Shown here in pieces: positions 55,401 through 64,000 of a stretch of 64,000 bases of DNA. The stretch lies in the NCBI GenBank assembly GCA_950295325.1, contig OX485809.1, positions 5,518,001 to 5,582,000 on the forward strand, read 5' to 3'. Position 1 is the first letter of the stretch; each line of letters starts with the position of its first letter. A program made the translations under genes and the position numbers. Origin of the DNA: Polytrichum commune (lineage: Eukaryota; Streptophyta; Polytrichopsida; Polytrichales; Polytrichaceae). Under the pieces are notes generated by a model. That model searched no databases, was not told where the DNA came from, and saw only the letters and a program-made list of their open reading frames with translations.

Positions 55401-58400
55401 ATTATCAAAGTGAAGATTCGCTTCTTAAGATCCCCAGAATTATGATGTTGAGTAACAAACTTAGAACAGTTACCAAATTTTGAGCAAGTAGTCCAATCTC
55501 GTTTAAACACAGGATGTGTTTTTGGTGTCCGTTCTTAGAAGCACACTTAATCACACACCACTCATTATAGGTTTCTGATTCAGAAAAGCAGGCTTACCTT
55601 ATCAAAATTTGTAAGTAAGAAGTTGTAATTGACCTAACAACTGCTTGCAAGGAAAAGCACAATCTCCCTCACATTTGCCATTGCACTTGCATGGAAAAAT
55701 ATGATGCACAAGCAAGAAATGAAGGCACACTTACTTTGTAGATTTTTGGCTGGAAGTCAAGCGGTCAATGTCTCGGTTTGCGATGATGATCTGCAAATGT
55801 GGAATTCAGAAGGTATGATAAAAAAAAAATTGCAAAAGTCCTGATCAAACTTTGACATTTACATTTTTAAATAGTGCAAGATTGTCAGCAACCATATTGA
55901 TGTTTCACCAGTCACAAAAAAGATATGTTCTTACAAGCAAAAAGTTGAGAAGGCCGTTTTTCTTGTCCACAAAATCAAAGTCTCCATCTACATAAGCATC
56001 TGCCAATCCCAAGTCTTGTCGTGTCGCAATCTGTTCACCAATTATAGTCAAATGGCAATTTAATCACATGTCAAAATAAAGTGTTATTTATAAATACTTC
56101 TTGTTATAAATGAACTAGTTAAAAGGCATACATCTCACCATAATATGTAGCTGCTAAAATGCTCTGTGTTTAATAAACAACTCAAGGGGGCCATCATGGC
56201 TCACCTTCCAGTAAAAGGCAGGGTTCAATATGCGCAAGCCAGCTTTGAGTGTGGTTCCTTTTTCGTCCCCAAGAAAATCAAATACTGTTCCACCAGACTC
56301 AAATAATCTGGTACACCAAAATTGCGAGTTACTTTATTTGACAAGGACTTACAATTGGAGTTACTATAAGTTAGAAGAATTGAAATGCACACAAACCACC
56401 ATCTACATTCTCAGGTTCTTTTTCTATAAGAAAACTACAAATTATTTGATTTTCATTACAAGAAATTATGCAAAAAAAATTATTATAAATAATACAGTCT
56501 TTTATAGCCAATATTTAACTGCAAAATAAAGGGAATATGTGTGTCCTTCATTGTCAATTCCACAAAAAAGACTCACACAGTTATTAATACAAATTCTACC
56601 TACCATAAGTTAGTGAGACTATTCAGATGACTTTAACACAGGTGACATTCTAGTGATCAAATGCTCCTTTGGAAGTGACATAGTTTATTTGCTATCAAGG
56701 GATTTGTTTAAGCAAGATATAAAAAAATAAAACCCATGTACAACTTGGGGGAATGCATACTTACTGGACATGTCCTGTCCGGATAAATTTTTGGAAGAAA
56801 CTTGTAACCACCAAACGGGTGGCGAATTCTAGATAAGTGAACGTCATTTGCTTCACCAATGGCAGTGGTTGAAAGTTGGTTCCAAGCAGATTGGCAGCTG
56901 CTTCCAGACCAGACTGCAATGCAATTTCATAAATCACAATTACTAAATCAGATCGTAAATCTAATTCATGATTCGCCCAACTTTTGACAATTTAAAATGT
57001 TGTCAAAACCCCCAACTTTTGTGAAGTGAAGGGGAGGTGTATGACTTTCACTTAAAGAATGATACATTAAAGTGAATTTCATGCCAAACTTTTGAAGGCA
57101 CCTAATATGGTGCTCTCAAAACTTTGACAAGGAGTTCGAAAACTGATGCAAGAATTCAAGGAGATTAATTACCTTGAGTCCATCTTCGTGAAATCCATAA
57201 CCTGCAATACCAATGCCAGCAACAAATTTACCCCATTTTCATTAGCAAAACATTCTCAAGCACACAACTCTTTCCAACAAATATATATTTTACATGTGTT
57301 TTGTTTTCATAACTTGTTTTCAATCATTCACCTTGATAGGCTCCACAAAACCAGATGCCTCGCTGTCCCTGGATACTTCCAAAATCTTTTGAAGCTTTTG
57401 CGGCTCCTGGGGAAGGAACGGGATGGCTGGTGTGCCACACATTAACAATATCCCTTGGTGGCTCAGGAGGATTGAGTGTCACAAGATATGGTTTTCCTGT
57501 GTTACCAAGGTTCTGCTCATCCCACAATGAAGGAAATCAAAATTCAGGAAACTTGAATTTCAATATCAAGTTTTGATCAGAATACTAAAAACTCAAAATA
57601 GGTGACTACAGTAAGTGGGCCTAAAGAAGACACTTGTGGCTCTGCACCCACTTTCTTCTAAGAAATTAAACACGCAATTAGAAAGAGATGTTTAGCAAAT
57701 TTGAATCAAGGTTGTAGCCATTGTCCTCATAATCTTTGGAGCTCATATGAATTAATCATATTCATTTTCAAAGCGTAGATTTCTCTTTCTTTAAAAATCA
57801 CATAGGACCCTCCAAGTATGACGTTGACTCTTGAACCTAGAATCATTGACAAAATTATGAGCACTTAGTCCAATCTCTTTTTAAACACATCATGATGTCC
57901 TTTTGGTGTCCCTTCATAGATCCACACCTAACCACACACCACTTAAACGATAGATGTTCGATGAAAATTAGTAGCCAGATTAGGCCAGCTTACCTTCCTG
58001 CCTAGACTGCAACAAAGGCTCATTTCGCGCAAGGCACAGAAGCAAACGCAAGTTCAAGGAAGACTGTAAAATGTTCCATTTTGGAGAATTACAAACCTGG
58101 AGGATATTGAGCCAGTACGTGACACACACTTGACTGTTCACATCACCAAGGAAATTCCATGCGGCCCATGCGGACGTGTTTCGGGGCATCAATTGGTCAT
58201 CCCGATGGAGGTATATTGTGCTGTAATCCATCAACAAGGTCAGGTGCTAAAAAAGATGATACAAAAACCCAAAACACTTTCATTTTTTTACAAAACAATA
58301 TCACTACCTCCTGTGTCACATATGACAATGCATGGCATTCTAGTGAATATGTTGCAAAACTCTTAACCCTTCAATGGTCCAAAAGGACCCTCTTAAGCCT

Positions 58401-61400
58401 CAAGATGTCATACAGAAGGGTTTGAGAATAATCTTGGTAAGTTTAGCTAAATGTGTGAAAAAGTGACTCTACCAAAAATTAACCCATATATCATCTGTAT
58501 TATTCCAATTAGAGTCCAAATGTAGATTGAATTACAAGGAGATTTGAGCTTGTATAACTAAAACTAGACTTGAATACATACCATGCATATCTAATCACCA
58601 TTGTCACCCATGGCTTTATTTTCACTCTCCTTTTCATAGTCATGCTAAATATGAAATTGACACCATGGACCAAATTAAATATTATTTCAACACTTGTTGG
58701 GGGCTCAGGAATTTATACAAATCATCACATATCTTGCATAAAGACACCTCCGGTCCTTCAATGGTTAAGATAATGGAGGGACAATGCAATACCTGGGGCT
58801 ATATTGGAATGCACCCAAAATTGTGCGTTCCTGAAATGTGGCCTCCTCCCCAAGCATTCGCAAGGCATCAGGTGCATGGGCACCTATAACACATTTATCA
58901 TATATCTCTTTTCCACCACGGACATCTTCTACAAGTACACCTGAACACCCAGCTCCATGTCAGAAAAGGGTGTAGAAATTACAACTATGGCCAAGGGCCA
59001 TGACCATGAAATTGTGGGGGGCCTTGTAACTCATCCGAAGGCTGTACCATGAAAAATTGAAATTAAGTGTAGTGTAAAGCCGTATGCAATCAGGCTCTCA
59101 ACCGAATGCTATTTCAAAACCACCCTATTCATGTGGGCGCTCTATAAAAATACGTAATATGAAATTAAGGGTTGTGTTATTTTCAAGTGCCATAGTCTCC
59201 CAGTTTTGTGTTAGACCCTGCAACTCTTTGAGGTGGGCTTGACAAAAACTCCAGTAGACCACGAAACATCATCCATTGCATGCCATGTAGGATTCCATGT
59301 AGGTTTGTTCATCCATTCAAACTTCCTTTGGTCCCTTGGGCACTAAAGCTCTAGTGTACAGTGAGGTGAAACAGTCTGAGAAGTGAAGCTCTAGTGTCTC
59401 ATTGGCATTTTCCACCAATGAGAGATATAATATTTCAATGGTCGCGGAACTTGAATCTACAGTGTAAAGTGCCCCTTAGAGAGTCAAGTCAGCTAAAGAA
59501 ACATATCAAATTGTAATGCCAGGCCAGCAACAAGAATCTAACCATACAGTCATTATGAAAATATTTTGAAACCAGAAACTCCTTTTCAAGCAATATAATT
59601 GATTACCCGTCACCCTACCTTGTGAAGATGTGCTGATCTGAGTCACCTCACAATTTTTCCGTATGTGCGCACCTGCTGCCTCGAGATCTGCTAGCATCTG
59701 CCACTCAGAAACTGTAATATTTACTTACTAGAAAATTGTTCTCTGCTTGCACAATACCAGAAACACATTTATAATGGCAGGTTTTGTATGAACTTGTTAA
59801 CTGTAAAGCAATACCATCTGAGAGTTAAAGTGTTAAAAACCTTTGTGACGTATGTTTTGGACCGGTTCTTCACTGTTAACCACTGTGGGCGGCCAAACAA
59901 CTGCACAAGTCAAAAAGATGTGCTCAGAAAAACAGGGATGATATCATGCAGGGCAACTTGATTTACCAAAATCAGCACAATTGTGAGATTCTCTACTAAA
60001 TTGATAGCCAGACATTATGCTTAACTGATTAATGGATTGGTGACAACCTTGTTATACTGAAAGTTATCACTCACTTCTTAAGGATAACAACCATAAGGCA
60101 TAATACAAACCTCATGGCCCATGTGAACCTCAAGACACCATATGGAGGGGTTTAAGAATCCTTCTTAAAAAATTTAGCTAAAAGCGTAAAAAGTGACCCT
60201 ATCCACATGTCAGTCCCTTTATCATATGCATTGTTCCAATTGGAGCATGCATGTATGTAGAATAGATTGTAGACAGATTTGAGCTTGTATTACACTCGAA
60301 TACATACCATGTATATCTAAACACCGTTGCCACAGATGACTTTATTTCACTTTTTGCCTTTTAATGGGTTGTGCTAGATATGAATTCAGTATAATAGACC
60401 AAATCAAAATACAGTGAACAAATTTTACCTGAAGCAGGTGATGATTTTTGCAGAAGGTGAGTATTGAAGCAGCTGAGAAACCAAGTACAACATCCGATGA
60501 GCATGACCAAATTGAGGCACACACAGGTATCTGTATGAAATGCAAGCAGCCATCAATCGATTATGAAACTAAAAATTGCACTAAAATTGGGTGGCATGTA
60601 AATCACTCACCAATGGCTAGCAAACCAACCTGCACTAGTGCCAAAATCCAGAATTTTATCAGGTGTTACTGAAACTAGAGAAAGCATGAGGCACATCGAT
60701 ACCACATGTGGATCTTGAATACAACCCATTAGAAAACTTCAATTATTCATCAGAGAATAGCTCCTATGGTTATTTACCAGGTAGCATTCACGAAATTTTT
60801 GGGAGTATTTGTGTGACATCAGGAACTCTCCGAGAGTTTCATTCTCCTTAATGGCCCCGTCGTGGGCCTCGAGCTTTTCCAGGTACCTGACTCAGAATTC
60901 CAGGCAAAAGAAACCATTAGGTAATATTCATCAAGGAACCCTATACCAAGTCATTTTACACACCAAAAAAATAATGTTTTTATTCCATGTTCATAAGCAA
61001 GTGCCAATTCAGGGGGGGGGGGGTTCACCTCATGACATCATCCTTAAATTGTATGATCTCGCGAATCATTTGATAGAAGTAAGGATTTGCAGCATTCCTT
61101 CTCTGAGCAAACAGTCCACCCAGACTTTTGCTGCCCCACTCACAACCCTTTCCTCTATTCAGGCTGACAGAAAATGACATGTCTGACTCCTCCATCTCTA
61201 TGCCAGCTTGTTCAAAGTAATCGATCATATTTGGATAAGTCACCTGAAGTATACACATTCAGCCAACAATGAGACTTAATGGAACAACCAAAGTCCCAAA
61301 GTCCGCCAGAATGACCTTCAAATATGATTCTAAAATGCAACCCATAAATATCTCCTGCTCGTTGGCGATGTCACTCAATTCAGATATTCACATCTATTGG

Positions 61401-62027
61401 CATGTCTTTGTGAGAGATTTTAGAGTTATCCTCTTCAGCATAACTTTTAGTTGGGAGCTGGTTGTTCTGCATACAGTACCTTTCATGTCCAATAACTTTG
61501 CGGTGCATGCTTGGAGGTAGTGTAGAGATTTGAGCGAAGAACATTCTATATCGGTTCATAGAGGCTCAAACTCATTCTGGCATGACAAGAGGTGATTAAC
61601 TGAGTTTGGCCCTCAATGAACCAACATAGGCTGCTCTTCATTCGAATTCAAAGGCTACTTACGAGCATGCACAACAAGTGGAAAGAATTATTAATATTGT
61701 ATGCAAACCAACCAATGGGAATCATAGGGGACCAACTTCCAATGAAAAGTCCCATGGAGTTGAAAGGATAATTCTAATAACTATGGGTATATGAATTTCA
61801 GAGAATAGAGAAATCTGCCATTTGAGTGAATTGGCGCATGTAATCTAATTTACCCGATTGAAGACCATGAAGCCTGTGTCAAGTCCCACTCCCTCATTGT
61901 AAATTGTTCTTGAGTGCCCACCAATGTAATCATCTTTCTCATAGATGGTAACTTCAGCTCCAGCACAAGCGAGTGTCCGGGCAGCCGTCAATCCAGCCAC
62001 CCCAATCCCAACTACAGCCACCTTCAT
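49492..62027 (-). CDS. FAD-oxidoreductase/cyclopropane-fatty-acyl-phospholipid synthase fusion, 864 aa, 24 exons
   Basis: Exons on the minus strand: 61854-62027, 61029-61243, 60778-60886, 60429-60530, 59841-59900, 59619-59697, 58793-58940, 58097-58220, 57332-57512, 57173-57201, 56765-56913, 56205-56307, 55935-56030, 55735-55790, 55021-55144, 54731-54793, 54557-54616, 53789-53950, 53124-53197, 52696-52789, 51474-51610, 51030-51110, 50688-50793, 49492-49560. All borders are GT-AG and the 2595 bp read through in frame. Residues 1-420 form a flavoprotein of the amine-oxidase type: GIGVAG (7-12) with Glu30 ending the second strand, GFMVFN, and the later GIWFCGAYQGYGFHEDGLK near residue 400. Residues about 560-850 are the cyclopropane synthase: MTYSCAIF (Cys600), VLEIGSGWGALAI (633-645, S-adenosylmethionine site), ITLSEEQ, and EMLEAVGHEYY. 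The family transfers a methylene from S-adenosylmethionine to a double bond of a phospholipid acyl chain; the role of the flavoprotein half is less clear. Length matches plant homologues (about 865). Nothing is missing or broken. Confidence 0.93.
49680..50047 (+). mobile_element. Miniature element M1, well-preserved copy, in synthase intron 23
   Basis: It begins AAGGTAGATGGGCCTTA and ends AAGGGTTGTCTACCTT, an imperfect terminal inverted repeat with outer word AAGGTAGA. The interior, in order, has GCCCACTTCCCCCAC, GGTTAGCAAATC, AGCTCATATGAATAT, GTGAAGATTCTCATGAT, GTAGGCTCCCCCAATTAT and CACATACCACTCAAATGC. There is no coding capacity. The class is undecided: the ends are short and I found no convincing target duplication. 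Confidence 0.8.
50100..50656 (-). mobile_element. Miniature element M1, reverse copy with inserted DNA, in synthase intron 23
   Basis: It carries the family words in reverse, from AAACCTATATTTGAGTGG to ATATCCTAGAAGTGGGC, and ends TTTGAGTACCTTA. It is longer than normal because about 180 bp of other DNA lies inside. With the forward copy at 49680 it makes an inverted pair that fills most of intron 23. Confidence 0.7.
51745..52022 (+). mobile_element. Miniature element M1 copy in synthase intron 20
   Basis: It starts with CTCTGCACTCCATTCTC and runs to CACACTACTCAAATCTA, where it meets the reverse copy at 52022. Family words are well preserved (TTAGCAAATCCAAATCATG; GGTCTTATAGGTCC; CTTTTTGGTGTCCGTTC). 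Confidence 0.7.
52023..52420 (-). mobile_element. Miniature element M1, well-preserved reverse copy in synthase intron 20
   Basis: It begins AAGGTAGACAACCCTTATT and ends AAGACCTATCTATCTTA, showing the TAAGGTAGA-type terminus at both sides. It is joined tail to tail with the preceding forward copy. Confidence 0.8.
53385..53720 (+). repeat. Dispersed repeat R2, copy in synthase intron 18
   Basis: It matches 61440-61770 in order and orientation: AACATTCTATACCGGTTCA, CTCAAACTCACT or a variant, GAGTTTGGCCCTCAATGA, GCATACACCACAAGTG, and CCAACTCCTAATGAAAGTCC. No terminal repeats were recognised. Confidence 0.75.
54040..54390 (+). mobile_element. Miniature element M1 copy in synthase intron 17
   Basis: It begins in AAGGTCGGCAGGCCTTAAA and contains GGCACTTCTAGCTCTGTGG, TTAGCAAATCCAAATCACG and CACACCACTCAAATATAG. 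The right end is decayed. Confidence 0.7.
55258..55601 (+). mobile_element. Miniature element M1 copy in synthase intron 14
   Basis: It contains CCTATGACATGAAACACAC, GATTAGCAAATCTGAATTG, GGTGTCCGTTCTTAG and CACACACCACTCATTATAGG, and ends GGCTTACCTTA. Confidence 0.7.
57600..57996 (+). mobile_element. Miniature element M1 copy in synthase intron 8
   Basis: It begins AGGTGACTACAGTAAGTGGG and ends CAGCTTACCTT. It contains TGGCTCTGCACCCACTTTC, GGAGCTCATATGAATTAATC and CACACCACTTAAACGATAG. Confidence 0.75.
58375..58690 (+). repeat. Dispersed repeat R3, copy in synthase intron 7
   Basis: It matches 60110-60410 in the same orientation: TTAGCTAAATGTGTGAAAA versus TTAGCTAAAAGCGTAAAAA, GATTTGAGCTTGTAT, and GAATACATACCATG followed by TATATCTAA-type words. 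Confidence 0.75.
58941..59618. other. Synthase intron 6 with remnants related to the Harbinger-type MITEs
   Basis: GGCCAAGGGCCATGACCATGA (58990 region), TAGTGTAAAGCCGTAT (59069) and CAGTGTAAAGTGCCCCTTA (59460) resemble inner and outer parts of the MITE at 38216, but they are too decayed to define an element. Confidence 0.4.
60110..60410 (+). repeat. Dispersed repeat R3, copy in synthase intron 4
   Basis: This is the second member of the pair described at 58375. It lies wholly within the intron, upstream of exon 4 in plus coordinates. Confidence 0.75.
61440..61770 (+). repeat. Dispersed repeat R2, copy in synthase intron 1
   Basis: This is the second member of the pair described at 53385, with the same internal word order. 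Confidence 0.75.
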
Positions 62028-62103
62028 TTCTTTAACCTTTTTAAGCTACCTGCACAGACAGATTTTGACCCAAAAAACTGGGCTTCAGCAATAAAGAATT
62101 CGA

Positions 62104-62525
62104 TGCTCAGGATTGAGGTTCAATATCACTAATTTGACCACATTTGGGCTAAAGAGGCATGCCTGGAAGCATCCTAGTGGCCTTTGTGAGCATCCTTTAA
62201 TGCTCACAAACATTTGGAGATTGTATCATGTATGTCAACAGATAGACTCTTTGTTACTTCGGTCACAAGGAAAGCTTCTAGGAGGTACAAAGTTAAACTC
62301 AAGCAAGAACTCAGACTCCACTGTGACTGGGATTCGTTAACAGACAATTTGATGCTCCAGGTATAAAAGGTTCAAATCTCACTCAACCAAATTTGGGCAG
62401 AAAATAAGGAAGCCTGGAAGCATCCTGGTGCCCTTTGTGGGCATCCTTACATGCTCACAAAAATTTGGTGATTTTTATGTGTACGTCAACAGAACAAAGT
62501 CCAAGTTACTTCAGACAAAAGGGAG
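62104..62525. repeat. Diverged direct duplication of about 245 bp
   Basis: GATGCTCAGGATTGAGGTTC...GCCTGGAAGCATCCT...GAGCATCC...GTCAACAGA in the first half recurs in the second half at the same spacing with many changes. Confidence 0.75.
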
Positions 62526-63780
62526 GTAAATATTTATATTTAAGCAGAAAGTAGGTCGCACAGCAAACTCTGGGGAGTACATATACGTTAGATATTCCTC
62601 CTAAATGATTCGATGAAGTCGATCAATATTGATGACGATATTCTACCAGATCAATTAGACTCCTCATGACCTCCAGTAATAGGTAACGGTTCATGTAAAT
62701 GAGACGAAGTAAATTTAAAGTTAAACATGTCAGGGTCCATGTAAATGGGTTTAAGTTGACAACTACACCTCCCTTCATCTGTCCTTCTCTAAACACACCG
62801 CCAATCACCTTCTCCAATCTCCATTACCTCGTAAATGGTGTGGAGATAAGAGAGGCCAAAATCATCGAGACTAAGTATATCATGTGGCAGACTTTGATGC
62901 TTACTTGAAGCTAAATAATCTACATAACTCGATTCACGAGCGCATTGATAGTAAAGGAGGTTTTGATTGATTGCAGTGACAGCCAACATGTTACTTGTTG
63001 TCTTTAAGTAGCGGTGGTGTCAGGGTGTGTGAGCACATACAACCATCTGGGTATGGCCTAACTTACCTCCCACCGTAAACCTCTCGAACTAAGGTTCTAA
63101 GAGAGAAAAATACTTAAATAAAAAAATACAAAACTCTTTCGCCACTCGTCCCATAATCCTAATTCCAGATTGGCCGCATTCCATTTCATTCAGAAATTTT
63201 GGCCTGATCAGGAGGGCTTCTTAAAAAAAAAAGCACACTGATGATAACCTCCACACCTAAACCTGCTCAGCATCATGATGGTATTAAAAAAAGTCAGAAG
63301 GGAGGGAGTGGGGGGGAAAACATTACTAAATGCAAAACCTTATCGGGTTAGGAATGTGTAGACGAGAATCACAAGTGCGCGGCGGGGGCACAAACGAGGC
63401 AATGTAAAATCTTTCGAAACCGGCAAAGGGAAAAGGAACAAGGAGGCATTGAAGCAGACTAATACACTTTACTACAAGGTACCTACTTATGCGTGTTTAG
63501 GATCTATAAGTCCATACAACGCAGGCGATCTTCTATGGTGAGGTCGGTATTGGGAACACCAAGCGCACTCACAACCACTCACAGAATGAGTGGCGACCTT
63601 GGCAAGGTGGTTCATCCTAATGAGGTCAAGAATGCTTAAACCCAGCATCTAACTCCTCCACACAGAGAGAGAGAAGGGGGGGGGGGGGGGGTTCGTGTGC
63701 TACTCTAAAGCACTGTAACATGTGTCTCTGGGATGTCCGTGTGAGCTGCATTTTTCCACTCTCCCATCTGCCATTAGAGT

Positions 63781-63782
<2 letters not shown>

Positions 63783-63815
<33 letters not shown>
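63783..63815. repeat. (GA)n microsatellite
   Basis: A perfect GA run of about 32 bp in the upstream region of the synthase gene. Confidence 0.95.
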
Positions 63816-63816
<1 letters not shown>

Positions 63817-64000
63817 AAAACCTTGGAGAAGTGTTATCTGCAAATGTATGGTCCTGTAAGCAATGCTGAAAAAAAACAGTTGAAGCAGTTCAGCCAGCTA
63901 CAGAAGCCCCACGTGCAGCGGGAACTGAAGTGGACAGAAGCTGCAAGACAGACAAATAAACCTCCACTTAAGCTTCCGGCAACCTAAAAAAGGGGTGAAA

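Larger units (their letters stand above)
62028..64000. other. Upstream region of the synthase gene
   Basis: A CTGTGCAG word on the minus strand about 20 bp before the start codon could be the acceptor of a 5' leader intron. The region has a diverged duplication (62104-62290 and 62346-62525, sharing GCCTGGAAGCATCCT and ACATGCTCACAA-type words), a poly-G run near 63676 and a (GA)n tract at 63783-63815. No other gene was seen. Confidence 0.45.

Noticed and set aside
1-64000. CRISPR arrays, rRNA genes, tRNA genes, bacterial operons
   Set aside because: The DNA is clearly eukaryotic. The tandem arrays have no spacer structure, and the only tRNA-like sequence is the SINE head at 4318.

Overview
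The window is nuclear DNA of a streptophyte, most likely a non-flowering land plant such as a bryophyte, lycophyte or fern. The reasons are spliced GT-AG genes of plant type, a plant-style flavoprotein/cyclopropane-synthase fusion, plant HMA metal-binding proteins, CACTA and Ty3/gypsy elements, and many miniature inverted-repeat elements. The species cannot be named from the sequence.

Layout. 0.2-1.0 kb: C-terminal fragment of a CACTA (En/Spm) transposase. 4.3 kb: a tRNA-like SINE into which a Ty3/gypsy element seems to have inserted. 4.5-14.3 kb, minus strand: that element, with near-identical 433-bp LTR cores and an exceptional domain order of gag, protease, C5-cytosine DNA methyltransferase, reverse transcriptase, RNase H, integrase and PHD finger. 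It is broken by four stops and three frameshifts. 14.3-25.7 kb: gene-poor DNA with simple repeats, tandem repeats and miniature elements. 25.7-27.2 kb (minus) and 40.3-42.0 kb (plus): two divergent paralogous HMA-domain genes with the same four-exon structure. 28.9-37.4 kb: a second, structurally complete and very young Ty3/gypsy element (identical-looking 1150-bp LTRs, GCGG target duplication) inserted between them. 38.2 and 47.4 kb: two PIF/Harbinger-type MITEs with TTA/TAA target duplications. 48.05 kb: a third MITE type. 49.5-62.0 kb (minus): a 24-exon gene for an 864-residue flavoprotein/cyclopropane-fatty-acid synthase, whose introns are full of miniature elements. 62.0-64.0 kb: its upstream region.

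The host genes are the synthase (membrane-lipid cyclopropanation) and the two HMA proteins (predicted metal handling); nothing suggests they work together. The most unusual system is the gypsy element carrying both a DNA-methylation writer and a PHD-type chromatin reader. DNMT-bearing retrotransposons have, as I recall, been reported in dinoflagellates and charophyte algae. I cannot check whether this land-plant-like gag-PR-DNMT-RT-RH-INT-PHD arrangement has been described.
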